A stretch of 64,000 nt of DNA, taken from NCBI RefSeq assembly GCF_918797505.1, contig NC_092795.1, positions 21,935,131 to 21,999,130 of the forward strand, in the 5' to 3' direction. Source of the DNA: Bemisia tabaci. Its lineage: Eukaryota; Arthropoda; Insecta; Hemiptera; Aleyrodidae. The notes beneath the pieces are model-generated. The model was not told the DNA's origin and did not search any database. It saw only the letters and a list, made by a program, of their open reading frames with translations. The position numbers and the translations under genes are program-made. Shown piece by piece: positions 14,601-26,181 of this stretch (position 1 is its first letter; every line of letters starts with the position of its first letter).

Positions 14601-17352
14601 ATGTACATTTCCAATGATCCTACTCTTACTTGTGAAAGTAATTTTCCTTCGTAATTAGTTTTATAAGTAATTTTTGTCTCTAACATATAGATGCTTCATT
14701 TTGTAAGCTATTTATTGTAATCAAAATTTTACCCAACTTTTTTGGTGATCTTCTTAATGAAGGTTTTTTTAAACAATCAATTTAGAATCTATTTTTGTAT
14801 TTTTTATTTCTCTTCTCTTCATCATAATATTTTTTACTTTAATCCTCTATTTTCACATCAAAAGTCGTATTAATTTTTATCTTTGGTTCAAGTATATTTC
14901 TAAAACATTTGAACTTGTAAATAAATGAAAGGATGTATATTTTTGCAAAAGCTTGCTCAAATAATATTTAAAATCAGAAATTGTTTGTCTAAAAATTTTT
15001 GTATGTACAAAACTTTCCCTCTCTCTGCAAGCCTTGAAGAAAAGTTAGTCAGCCTTTTTTTGTAAACTACTATGTTCTTCAATGCAAGGAAAAGAGTCTT
15101 TACTAATTTTTTCTTCTGCTCCTGAAAATTATTGCGTTCTTTTTGAGACTGAAGCAAACAACTAGGAGAAATCATGTGAAGAATAAGCAATGTCAGTAAA
15201 GTTTCTTTACCCTACATTTTTTTATTTTCTCATAGTACCTAATGATAAAAAAAAGGTTTTCCTGAAATCAAAATTGTATCACCTCAAAAATAACATGCTT
15301 ACTCAAACATACAATTGTGGCATTTCTGAAAGACTGAATATGTTTTTCCTTCTTTCCTTTGTATTTTATTTTGTCAATATTCCTTGCATTTTTGTATCAA
15401 GGAAAATAAGATTTGTGCAAATAAGCTTTTAATCAAGAGAAAAATAGAGCAAGTTCAATAATTATTATTATTTTCATTTATACTTGTTGGAAGCTACATT
15501 TGATAGAGCTTGTACAAGAAAATTTAAGAAATTTTTGTGTTTAAATCACCGGTCAAAATCTAACTTGATGCCAAAGTTTTCTACCCTGGATGGTTTGTAA
15601 GCTCTTCAATATCACTAATTAGATGTATGCACTAGTGTACACTCCTTTGGTATTACTATTATTTCAGTAATGAAATTAATTGCTGAATTTTCAGTGGCAA
15701 TTAAGCGCAGGCCTGTTGTAAAATCATCGGGCTTACTAGTTTTTTTAGTTTATATTTTTAATACGCACAATTGCATATCATGTCCTGATAATGATTTTGT
15801 TTGCAGTATTTTTCATCAGGAGCTATAAATGAAATGAGCATGGTGCCTTAGGTAAATTCTTTTATCACAAAACTGAACAAGCTTTAAGCGTTGTCAACAA
15901 GAGCAGAATAGAATTGAAGTTCTGATTTTTAATTTAAAAAATCCTCTTTGCTTATTCCATTTTTAGTACAACTGGAAGAAATCCGCATTTTAAAAATTTA
16001 CTGTGATATGATAGATGTATTTATCTATCTTATTATTTGAATGATCATGCATCCTCCTCTAATATTTTTATTGTAGGGTCTTATTTTACAACATCATGAA
16101 CTAACATTTTACCCTAATCTCGGTTATCATAATGAGGATTTATCTAAAAATGTTTGAGTGTTTTCACTTTTAATCTGTTACCTTTCTTTTCCTTGCAGTT
16201 TTAGCTTTTGATGACTGGAATCATTGTCCAGTTTATCCCAGTATCCTGATTTAAAAAGAAAGAAAATAATAAGTATTTTTTTCATTCATTATATCAGTGT
16301 TCTTTTCTAGTCAGTCAATCTTTCACATTATTTATGGTTACTCAATTTTTTTTTTTATCCTATGCTTTGTGCTCCTTCCTCTCTCTCTTTCTCTCTCCCC
16401 CTCTTTCTCGGATGAGGTTTTCATTTAACTTCGGCATTTTATTTGTAGGTAACTGCGTATCTTATTTTTTACTCCAGTAATTTTCTATGATTAATTTCAG
16501 TTAGTCTGTACGTTAAGCCATCATTTCATGAATAGATTTTGTGTGTTTCACCGGAATGACAGTTTTATTTTTATATACTCTTGTATTCATGAATAAAGTT
16601 TTTATTTTCTTCAACAAAATTTGTCTATATTTTCTTCATACAATATAGTTTTCCTTTTGTATAATGATAGATAGACATTTCCTTTTGACGGCAATTAAAT
16701 CTGCTTAGGTACTTCATTTAGAGCCAGTTGTGAAACTTGTTCAGGGCGCATGCATTCAGAGTTCCATTTTCAATGAGCTTTATCTTAAATCTGATTCAAT
16801 GAAAAAGGAAGGAAAAAAATCTTCTTTTGAAAATGACAGTATGCATCCTACGAATTGATTCAGTGTAGAAACATATTTCTTTCAAGGTTTTTTAGTATCA
16901 CAAGTGGTTATTTAAAGTCTTTCATTCCTGAAAAATCAATTTACCAGTATCTATAGTATATTGAGTAAAGTAAAGTATTGTATACGATTAGTACTGATTA
17001 ATACATTTAAGAATCAGAAGTAAAGTCAGTCATATGTTACCCTCCACTCATTAGATATCCTGTACTGCACCAAAATCGCAGGAAAATTTCCGAATCCAAT
17101 TGTTTTCGAAAACCAATTGTTTGTCATTATTTTTTCACATGTTCGAAGACAAGTTTTTGTGGAATGATGGATAATTGCAGTAAACTCACAACATAAAAAA
17201 GCCAGATATCATTCCTTGAACATACCAACTTTACAGTCAAACTCTTTTCATGTCAGCGGCTGTTTATTGTGGCTGAGACTGACGCCCCATCACAGGGCGA
17301 AACCATAGAATAATAGCTTATTATATTATTCCATGGCAAAAAATAAATAATA

Positions 17353-17391
<39 letters not shown>

Positions 17392-17457
17392 ACGAATGAC
17401 CGACTGTTTCCCTACCAAGGATAAAGGATGCAAGTATTTTATGCGTGTAGACTGTAG
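11682..17457 (+). other. Jarid2 3' UTR plus AT-rich intergenic DNA
   Basis: After the Jarid2 stop codon the sequence is strongly AT-rich with no reading frame that looks coding. AATAAA hexamers occur at 11905-11910, 14920-14925 and 16592-16597, any of which could end Jarid2 transcripts. JARID2 3' UTRs are long in other animals, so the distal sites are possible. The stretch also has pyrimidine runs (about 16370-16410). No repeat or RNA gene was recognised. Confidence 0.5.
17344..17390. repeat. Poly(A) simple repeat
   Basis: An (AATA)n/poly(A) run of over 35 adenines follows AAAATAAATAATAATA. It may be a retroposed tail or plain slippage; no flanking retroposon body was identified. Confidence 0.8.
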
Positions 17458-17719
17458 AATACCGACGGCGTGAGTCCGCAATCACATATCTCATTTGCGG
17501 TGTCTGAAAATCTCTGCCTCTTTGTTATTTTTTTAAAGGAGAACAAATTGACATCATTCCTTGAAGTAATCGCAGAATTTTCTTCGTACAGAGAAGAAAA
17601 ATCACGGCAGTTTTAAAGAATTGCCGTTGAGTTGTTTTCCGTTTAAAAAATGAAGAATCACAGGAAGTCTGCGACGTCGCAAACCGACTTATGTGATTAC
17701 CGACTTACACCGTCGATAT
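17458..17719. mobile_element. MITE family A, copy 1 (TIR core TCGACGGTGTAAGTCGGCAA)
   Basis: This ~262 bp element has ~40 bp TIRs: ACCGACGGCGTGAGTCCGCA at the left and CCGACTTACACCGTCGATAT at the right. Its interior (ATCACGGCAGTTTTAAAGAA and CAGGAAGTCTGCGACGTCGC) matches copy 2 at 27751-28012 along its whole length. The coding potential is too small for a transposase, so it is non-autonomous. It lies just upstream of RpL19. Confidence 0.88.
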
Positions 17720-17859
17720 GCTATTTTTCATTACTCATGCATCATTTCAAGAATTTTTCTCACATAAAAAGGAAAGCTAGGGGGATGATTGATTATTTAG
17801 CTTTGCGCAGCAATCTACTCCAATATTATGTCAGGACTTCCGGTCAGCGAATTCAGTGC

Positions 17860-18042
17860 TTTTAAAAATTCGCGGGTTCTCTCGAGAGACTTGGTGAACG
17901 ATGTTTGTTCGGAGAAAGTCATCGCTCTCTGATGTTCCCCGACTGTGACAGCAGCCATTTTATTTTATTCCGTTCATTTCGCACCGCCGTGAGGTGCGTG
18001 GTTTTTGTGGCAGAACTCAGTAACCAGCCGGTTAAAAATGAG
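17860..18042 (+). promoter_or_regulatory. RpL19: Probable RpL19 promoter and 5' UTR
   Basis: The ~180 bp before the RpL19 start codon is richer in GC than the surroundings and contains ACTGTGACAGCAGCCATTTT and a pyrimidine-rich CCGTTCATTTCGCACCGCC stretch that could carry the terminal oligopyrimidine start typical of ribosomal protein genes. The exact start site cannot be fixed. TCAGTA at 18017-18022 resembles an arthropod initiator but would leave a leader of only ~20 nt. Confidence 0.45.
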
Positions 18043-21000
18043 GTGAATAAGTTTTTTGTACCAAATTTCCTTTAAATCCAGTGTGCTAATAGATTCAATC
18101 CTTTATAAAATTTTGTTCTTGTAAAATTTCTCATCAATTCTGCAGTTTTGTGCCCCGGGTTCCCGATGGCCTCCTTGCTCCGCCTGCATTGTTACCACGT
18201 GGATTGAATAGTTTTTCTTTTCTCGCGCATCACTAGTCCCATCGGAAAGCATATTTCTACAATAATTCTCTTAATTCTCCTCCAGAAAGTTTTTTCAACT
18301 AACTCCCACATGTTTTAAGGCCTTACACATATGCTTGAACCTTTGTGGTGGGCCCCTCAATACTCCTTGTTACCCAAGCCTGAACCTGCCCCATCTATCT
18401 AACTACAAATCTTTGAACTAAAATCCTCCTTTCCTTGCGCATCACCTTATCATGCAGACCTGAAATTAGTGGTTTCGCAGCAGCGGTAATTGTCTGTGTT
18501 GAGGTTACACGTTGCACTACCGCATGTGAAACCACCCCTCCTAGCAAGTTACTGTCATTCATTGTGCAGCTCACATAAGTTAGCCTAATCCATTCCTTAA
18601 GTCAAGCAAACTTTCTATTTAATTACTTGTAAAATCCAATTGAGGTCTGCATTGGCTGAGATGCGCGGTTCCATAGTTCACAACATAATCTTTAACAATC
18701 AAAATTTCTATGTGCTGATCTTAAGAGAACTGGTGCCCAATAGCGTTTTTTCTGGCATTATTAGATGTACTATCCAGGAGAAATGTCGCAGCATCTCAAT
18801 GTTGATCGAGGAAATCCTTAGTTTCCTCCTGAACTGGGAAGATAAGACAGGTGGAAATAGTCAAATTCCTCAGAGCGATAAGAGCAAGCAGTCCATGTTA
18901 AAGTAGCCACAGTCCCACATATCAATTTGAAATTGTGCACATGAGGGCCAAGGAAGGCATTATTTAGCACCACTCCCTTGAGATTGGCACACAGAATGTT
19001 TGATTTTAATAGCTCATTGTGCTCAAGAGGTTGTGAGTATCATCGTTCAAAAGTATATAATAATGTAGCCCGCGCCAGATTTCTTGGTATTCTGAGCATT
19101 GTCCCGTGGCTAATGTTGCCTATAACCCCACTGTAAAATACCATATCATGTGAAAGCTTTATTCTTGTAAGGAGAAACACCCCATCAACGGCTTCTTATA
19201 CGATTCTGTAAACTCCTAGGAGCTTCTATCATAATCAAGGTCCACAGTGTGCCAATGGGCCTGTTGCATGCTAGAGATACAGCCGCGCGAATAGACTTTA
19301 TGGAGGTTAAATGGCACGAAAATTACGATGGTCACATTAAAAAAGTCTGAAATACACTCCTTACTGCGCAATTTGCATTGTTAGGAACGCGCTTTTTCAA
19401 ATTTCCCGCGTCTGGGGGCAGTTTTCTAATCACCGGAAACGAGCAAACGGTGGGCTCAGTGATTTCCGGAAGATGCCGAGTCGTTGTTGTTGTTGTTATT
19501 TTTTCCTTCAGTTTGTTTACAAACCCACCGTGATCTCTTATAGTGGTCCATATACGCTTTATGTGGTAACCAAATCGATCAACTTTTAAATATCCAACAC
19601 AATCCTTCTACATTTCATTTCACGATATCACGAGCTCCGATTTTTAGGTTATGTTGTCAGTTTTAGTTGACCGGAAATAGCCGCGAGTTGCCGTTAATTG
19701 TTTCCGTTAGAAAACTGCCCTCAGACGCGGGAAATTTGAAAAAGCGCGTTCCTATCAACGCAAATTGCGCAGTAAGGAGTGTATTTCAGACTTTTTCAAT
19801 GTGACCATCGTAATTTTCGTGTCATTTAACCTCTAGAAAGTCTATTCGCATGACTGTATCTCTTGCATGCAACAGGCCCATTATCCATGTTATTGGTTAA
19901 CAACTGCCATGCACATAAATTTCTGTGTATTATTTTCACTAAAGTTTTATGCATTTTTTACAGTTCTCTAAAACTTCAGAAGAGGCTAGCAGCCTGTGTT
20001 ATGCGATGCGGTAAAAAGAAAGTATGGTTGGATCCTAATGAAATCAATGAAATAGCCAATACTAATTCCCGTAAGTACAGAATTATCTTATTTTTTCCGT
20101 TTTTAGCTTCTCACTGTATTTCCCTAGAATTGGGGAAAGTAAAGAGAGGATAAGTATCACATCTTTCGGAATGCATCAATTCTCAGTTGACCCATCGGTT
20201 ATCTCACGAATTTATGCTGTATGGTGCTATTGTCTGATGCGAAATTTGTCCTCTCTTTTCTTCTCGAGTTTTAGTTGCCGAAATGAACAGCTGAGAAACA
20301 GATTGAAGCTGTGGAAGATCTTCGAAAATTTGAGAGAAACTTGGATTCAAGTTAAACACCCTTGAACTCTAATTTCAGAGAGTCTCGATTGAAACACTAT
20401 TTAATCCTCTTTTTATTATTTCAGCCAAGTATCTGCCAATTTGCTTTCAAAAATGGTCATAGAGCTAGCGCATCATATGTTGAGACAAATGTCAAAGTAT
20501 TGTTTATGTCACCATTCACCAGTGGTGCCACCTGACTACATGTATTAACCTGTTGAGTGGTGCGAACTCAGAGCTAATCGGAGATTGACGTTTGTCTCAA
20601 CATACGATGCGGGAGCTCTAATATTATACCTATCCTTGTATTCGCAATCACTGCGCACCTTATTTTGACAGAAAACTTAATATACTCTGTGTAATCTACA
20701 AATATATTAAATACTTTTACTTATTTATTACTACATTATTTTTTGTTCCTAGGTCAAAATATTCGTCGGTTGATCAAGGATGGTTTGATCATCAAAAAGC
20801 CTCATGCGATCCACTCCAGAGCAAGAGCACGTAAACGTGCAGCAGCCAAAAGGAAAGGTCGTCATCGTGGTATTGGTAAAAGGAAGGGTACTGCAAATGC
20901 TCGTATGCCAACAAAGGTAAAATCAAATTTTGAATTTCTAGTTACCCAAATCTCTCATTGATGGTGCGCAATTTAATGTCGAAAAATTTGAGGTTCTCTT

Positions 21001-23542
21001 CTGGAAGTCAAAATAAGGCTTTTGATCACATATACAGGTCCAGAAATTAATCGTCATCTATGTAATTTTAAAAAATCTTCTCAATCATTAATCAGTTGTG
21101 CCTTCCTTTAAGGTAGGCCATGTAACAAGCATGGACACATTTTTGTTCATGTCATGCCACGAGTCATTGTATTAATTAGTCAAGAAGTAATTTCCTATTA
21201 GTTTTGCATTGATCTTTATCTCAAAGCCGACTGCACACACAGCAAATGGGAACCTGCCAGTGGCACATCGGTGCCGCTGTGTTGAGTGCTGATCACTGTA
21301 AACTGCGCGGGCTACGCAGTTTGCACGATCACGGATGTAACTGACTCGCCACTTGCAGGTTCCCATTTGCTGTGTGTGGAGTCAGCACAAGTTATTCATT
21401 CCAAACTTGCAAGCTGACTTGCTCCAATGATCTGTATGTTTTAGGAATTTCTTTTTCACCTAGATTGCCTTTCCATAGTTTTTGTCAATGCAAGAATACA
21501 TTAAGAGGAGCTTCATCTCTTTGTCCTGGGCCTTAGCATTTTGTCTAGTCGGATTATTTGACCTCAAAAAAAGCATTTTATGCTTTGCAGCTTTGAAAAA
21601 ATAGAGAAATATTTAAGCTCTGCTCTCCCTGATGGGTCTATGCCATATCATAGTGGATTGTGAAAGTGATCTATTTGGAAACAGAAGACCTATCAGAAAA
21701 TGAGCAGCATCATGCCATTCTGTTTGAATCATCGATTCTGTCTTAATGGATTTTTATTGGTATTAGAATGCCTACAAGTCTCAACGGACCAGTATGAATC
21801 AGATCTGATGGAAGCAGTATTTGTTTTTCCAACCTCCTGCCAACACTGAAACGGCAGCAACTCAACTGTGTTCGGTCGATTATGGGTGGTCTGTTGCAAA
21901 AGAGCATACCCCTTTCATCTACCTTGACCTTGTATTTTTAAGGCAGCCCCAAATTAATGTATTTACCCACCAACCAACCTTACATGGACACCTTGCTCGT
22001 ATTGTCAACTGTCTTTAATTTATTACAGATTCTATGGATGACAAGGCAACGGATTTTAAGAAGATTGTTAAAGAAATACAGAGATGCTAAGAAAATTGAC
22101 AAGCATTTGTATCACTCGCTTTACATGAAGGCAAAGGGTGAGTTTTCATTCGTGTGCAAAATCTCACTTGAATTGTAGTTTTGATCATTCAAAATAATTT
22201 TTAAAGTCAACTCATTCCAAAAACTTAGTAAAGAGAAAAAATGCAAGCAGAACTTCCGGCTACTCAAATTCAGAGTAAAGAATGAAAATAGGACACTACT
22301 TGACAGCAGTACCAAGACGTACATAAACCTCTTTAGTGGCAGTTCAAGATAGATCACATTACCCCCTAATTAAGATGAAAATTGAAGTAATTTTGCGTAT
22401 GCAGCAATAATTCTTTCCTAAAGCGTTAAAATTTTCGAGGGATAAGGGATTCTTGAAATGAAAAGGCTAAGAGCTTTCTACATTTTACTTAGGCAGTGCT
22501 TATCCGACTAGGTAGTAATGAGAGGAAATGAAAGACAGTCAAATTCTATCTAAAAGTAAAATCACGCTGTAAAGCTTGAACTTAAAGAAAATTGTTTTAG
22601 CTAAATTGTCAAGTTAAAATTTACATTTATCGGATGAAAAATTAAGGAACTTACCTTTTAAGAAAACTTAGATTTACCGGAAGAAATTTCACCTTTACAA
22701 AAGAAGGATAAAAGGTGCAGGGACAGCAAAAGTGCAACTCTTTTAAATTGTGTACCGTGGAAAAATGATATTTGACACAGGTAGCAGGGTTACCACAGTC
22801 GGGGAAAACGAGGAAATGTTGGGTCACATCAATTGCTCTCTAGAATGGGTTTGACATTTGAAACAACTTTTGTGTGAAAACCTTTTCAAATTATGTCTTT
22901 TCAACCATTTGGCATATTCTCAATTGTTAGGAAATTTTACCCATATGTGTTAGGGAATTGCATTTTCTAAATTCTGTGGCAATCTTAGAATAATCAGAAA
23001 GGGTTCTTTTTCCCTCTTACAACCATCAATCTCTCCAGCCTGTCTTTCCTCGTCCGTCATTCCAGTGGCCGATAATCGAGGTCCTCTTGTGATTAAGAAC
23101 CATTTTTCTGAGAAAAATCAAATCTCAATTGCACCTGCTTTACCAGCTTACCCTGTTAATTATCAGAAAGTTTTAGGGTACTTGCAACCACTTTCTCCTA
23201 ATTTAGTTATTCGGTTAGGTGTATCAATTATTAAGAAAAACACTTTTTCCAAGCATCACAGAAATTATGAATCCTTCTCTTTTCACCTGTATAATCCACA
23301 TTCTATATTTTGCAGGTAACACTTTCAAGAACAAGCGAGTTTTAATTGAATACATTCACAAAAAGAAGGCTGACCAGGCTCGCGCTAAGATGTTGGCTGA
23401 CCAAGCCGAAGCCAAGAGACACAAGGTCAAGGAAGCACGTAAACGACGAGAAGAAAGAGTTAAGGCCAAGAGGAAGGAACTCCAACAAATGTACGCCAAG
23501 GAAGATGCCGCCGCTGCTGCAGCTGCTGCCTCCAAGAAATAA
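18038..23542 (+). CDS. RpL19: 60S ribosomal protein L19 (eL19), complete, five coding exons
   Basis: Exons 18038-18042 (ATGAG), 19964-20070, 20753-20916, 22029-22137 and 23316-23542 total 612 bp and encode 203 residues plus TAA, the usual insect eL19 length. The protein begins [20 protein letters not shown], continues through [20 protein letters not shown], the basic [20 protein letters not shown] core and [20 protein letters not shown], and ends in a long charged helix rich in K/R/E/A plus an alanine tract. eL19 is a large-subunit protein whose extended C-terminal helix reaches the 40S subunit (bridge eB12). The start is fixed because only exon 1 ATGAG joined to exon 2 TTCTCTAAAACTTCAG restores MSSLKLQ. 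All borders are GT-AG. AATAAA at 23636-23641 is the probable poly(A) signal. The introns carry several inverted-repeat elements. Confidence 0.98.
19254..19882. mobile_element. 629 bp foldback element with ~170 bp inverted arms, in RpL19 intron 1
   Basis: The left arm begins AATGGGCCTGTTGCATGCTA and runs through AATTACGATGGTCACATT and CGCGCTTTTTCAAATTTCCC; the right arm is its inverse and ends CATGCAACAGGCCCATT. The arms (about 19254-19430 and 19706-19882) are nearly identical. The unpaired centre is ~275 bp without coding capacity. The termini resemble those of the element at 40766-41694, so the two probably belong to one superfamily. The right end lies ~80 bp before the exon 2 acceptor. Confidence 0.85.
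20461..20619. mobile_element. ~159 bp inverted-repeat element in RpL19 intron 2
   Basis: The left arm AGAGCTAGCGCATCATATGT, continuing TGAGACAAATGTCAA, is mirrored by TTGACGTTTGTCTCAACATA continuing CGATGCGGGAGCTCT. The arms are ~35 bp with about five mismatches. The size and lack of coding sequence fit a MITE. Confidence 0.75.
21229..21383. mobile_element. ~155 bp inverted-repeat element in RpL19 intron 3
   Basis: The left arm GACTGCACACACAGCAAATG, continuing GGAACCTGCCAGTGG, pairs with right arm CCACTTGCAGGTTCCCATTT continuing GCTGTGTGTGGAGTC, ~35 bp and almost perfect. The interior is GC-richer than the surrounding intron. It is probably a MITE; no second copy was noticed in the window. 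Confidence 0.75.
22785..22987. mobile_element. CAGGGTTGCCA-family short element in RpL19 intron 4
   Basis: It starts CAGGGTTACCACAGTCGGGG and ends TGTTAGGGAATTGC...TCTGTGGCAATCTTA. It aligns along its length with 25191-25429 (shared CTAGAATGGG, TTTTCAACCATTT and TTAGGGAATT blocks), and is the more decayed of the two. Confidence 0.75.
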
Positions 23543-25190
23543 GGATTTCATTTTTTATCGACAAGTAACTGCTTTCTGCTGTTTTCTTTTAAACTGGATG
23601 ATTTCAATATCTTGTGACTTGAATTCATGTGAAAAAATAAATCATCTTTTGGTTATTTTTATTACAAAGCGGAATTTTGTTCTTATCTTTCAAAGATTCC
23701 TCACTCAGAAGATCAATTTCAGTTCACAAACATTTTTAAGAATGAGTTAAGCTATAAAGATTACTTCAAACTTCAGTGATCAACCATGGCAGATCAGAGG
23801 AAAAGACTCACACATGATCAAGAAATTTGGGGCTAGCTAAATTTTGAGTCTTTTACATTTTCTTAATTTTTTTATTGCATTCAGGATAGTCTTCATTTCA
23901 ATAGATACTTATCCATTCTCTGTTGTTTTCATGATTATAATTATTTTTTCCACAAGTACCAGTTCCATCGATAGATTTAAATTTCTCATAGACCACATAT
24001 ATCTGCTAATGTTCCATGGGACCTCTTGAGCACGAAAAGCTTTTTTAAATCCAACGTTCTTTGTGCAGATCTTGAGAAAATCGGCCTGGTAAGTGCATTT
24101 TTCATCAATTTATGAAGTGGCTCCATTCAGAAAAGTGGCTTAGTTACTCAGATGAAGACTTGTAGCCTCTTTTTTCACTGACAATGAGTTGACAAACCCC
24201 AGCCAGCGTGATATAAAGAAAAAGGTGCTCATTCCGAGGCCACCCACATTTTTCCACCAGATCAAGCTTGTAATACTGCCAAAAATGCACTGTCCAAACT
24301 CGTTTTTCTCGAAATTGGCACGAACAGGTTGATTTTGAAAGCTCATCTTACTCACATGCTAGGAAGGAACTTCATCAACAGATCTCGAATAAGTGGCATC
24401 TAATTTCTTGGCATCGTGTGCCGTGTCCTTTGAATACATTCGTGTAGGAAAGGTTCATTTGTTGAGGAATGCTCTCTTTTCAATGGGAAAAATGTTAAGC
24501 TTTAAAATGATGGGAAAAGTGTGAACTAACGAGGAATGCATCAAGCTCCAGTGAATCATATTAAGCATTGATCAGTTTACCATTTATATTTCTGATCGTG
24601 GCTAAGTTTTAGTATCAACTGAATTAAGAAATGCCAAATTAAGGCACTAGATGCGAAAAGGGCACTTCTCGATTGTGGTGTTTCAGAATCTCTATTGGTA
24701 AGTAATCCCTCGGTGAAGAATTTAATGGGTGAATATTCCAGAATTCTTTCCATGGAAAATTGTAGAATCATAAGGGATAATCAGTAAAAATTGTAGTGAA
24801 ATGGATACATTCATTTTTTCCAATGAATTAAATGTTAGAGGAGACTCTGAAACACTGCAACCGTGAAGTGCCCTTTTCGCATCCAGTGCCTCCATTCTAC
24901 CTCTAAATATTTAAGTTAGCCTCAAAGAAAGACCCAGCCATGGCCTGAACAAGTTTAATTTTACATCGCATGGCATTACAGATTTCCTGTCATACTTTAC
25001 TTTTTGAAAAAATGATAAATCACCATTATTGCATACCATTTTGTGCGAAATTTCTAAACTTTCCTCAGAGGAATCTTAGGTAATTTCATACCAAAATGTC
25101 AAGTAATTCATAATTCTCGACTAAATGAAGGAGAAATGATAATTTCAAAACCCATTCCAATTTTATTGAACCATGTGTTAAGTGGTTTTG
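23543..25190. other. RpL19 3' UTR and featureless intergenic stretch
   Basis: The 3' UTR of RpL19 probably ends shortly after the AATAAA at 23636. The rest is AT-rich with no convincing exon, RNA gene or repeat. An imperfect inverted pair (AGGCACTAGATGCGAAAAGG near 24643, and TGCCCTTTTCGCATCCAGTG near 24870) suggests another old foldback element at ~24640-24890. Confidence 0.45.
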
Positions 25191-25429
25191 CAGAGTTGCC
25201 ACAGTCAGGGAAAACCGGGAAACGTCAGGAAATTTTAAAAAGTCAGGGAAAATTTGTTAAATCACCTTCATTTGCTTTCTAGAATGGGTTAGAAATTTTG
25301 AACAAGAAATTTTGCCTGAAACTTATTTTCAATTATGCCTTCTTAACCATCCATCACATCTTTAGTTGTCAGGGAATTTCACCAAAATGTGTCAGGGAAT
25401 TTCATTTTTCTAAGTCCATGGCAACCCTG
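25191..25429. mobile_element. CAGGGTTGCCA-family short element, well preserved
   Basis: The termini CAGAGTTGCCACAGTCAGGG and CCATGGCAACCCTG form the family's short TIR. Several GTCAGGGAA direct repeats lie just inside each end (GTCAGGAAATTTT, GTCAGGGAAAATTTG, GTCAGGGAATTTC twice). At ~239 bp it is shorter than the 398 bp copy at 54402-54799. Confidence 0.8.
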
Positions 25430-25718
25430 GTTTTGCTACAATTATACAGAAGTGTGCAACGAATCTCAGACATCAGAATAGACCTGGGATAGAACTACCT
25501 TTCCTTTTCTTAGTTTACATAGCACATTAAAATAAGACTAAGTTTTTAAGGAATAGTTTATTTGTCTAAAATTTCATGAAGTCATTTCAAGATACTTAAA
25601 TGCAGCCAAAGCCTCATTTATTTAACTATGAGCTAGATGGTCTGGTCATAATTTGTCTTCTCAAGTATAATTGAATGGGGGTTTGTTTTTGAAGCTCGCA
25701 AATTAGTCTGCACCTTAA

Positions 25719-25862
25719 TTGGATTGCCTTTTGCAATATGAAATTACAATTTCCAACTTAGTTCAGGAACGACGTATGTGCCATTCGTTGCCCAATGCAC
25801 ATGCATGCTTTTACAGATATGCTAGAAATTGTAGTTCCAAATCGCAAAATGTAGTCCAATTT
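25719..25862. mobile_element. Palindromic MITE, GGACTACATTTTGC family, copy 1
   Basis: The outer arms TTGGATTGCCTTTTGCAATA and TCGCAAAATGTAGTCCAAT, the AATTGTAGTTCCAAAT arm and a central GTATGTGCCATT...GCACATGCATG palindrome match three other copies in the window, best preserved at 28390-28531. The whole element is close to self-complementary. Confidence 0.75.
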
Positions 25863-25998
25863 ACACTTGAATACCAGTTAGGCACGATTTAGACCATTCC
25901 TTTGTTGAAAGCAAGCTGGCATGTAATACTCTGTCTACATTCTCCGAGAAATATTTGATATCTTCTGAATAACGAAATCTTCAAATAAACCATAAAGG

Positions 25999-26004
25999 TT
26001 TATT
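25999..26004 (-). terminator. Probable poly(A) signal of the CCDC42/CFAP73-like gene
   Basis: TTTATT on the plus strand reads AATAAA on the minus strand, about 180 bp past the gene's stop codon. It is the first canonical hexamer noticed downstream, so it is the likely 3' end signal. Confidence 0.5.
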
Positions 26005-26181
26005 CAGTATCTCCCTGAATTCATGAGCATCTTCTAATTGAAAAAGCCTCCACCTTGAATTTGAGCTATTTTTCAGGATTCAATTTTGATTTTTAATCAT
26101 TTCTCCTTTAAAAATAAGAACTATCAAGGAAGTTAGAACAATATATTGTACTGGTGGTTGTTTAATATCACTCTGATCATA

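Noticed and set aside
18043..23315. Intronic snoRNAs in RpL19
   Set aside because: Ribosomal-protein introns often host snoRNAs, but I found no convincing paired C (RTGATGA) and D (CTGA) boxes or H/ACA layout.
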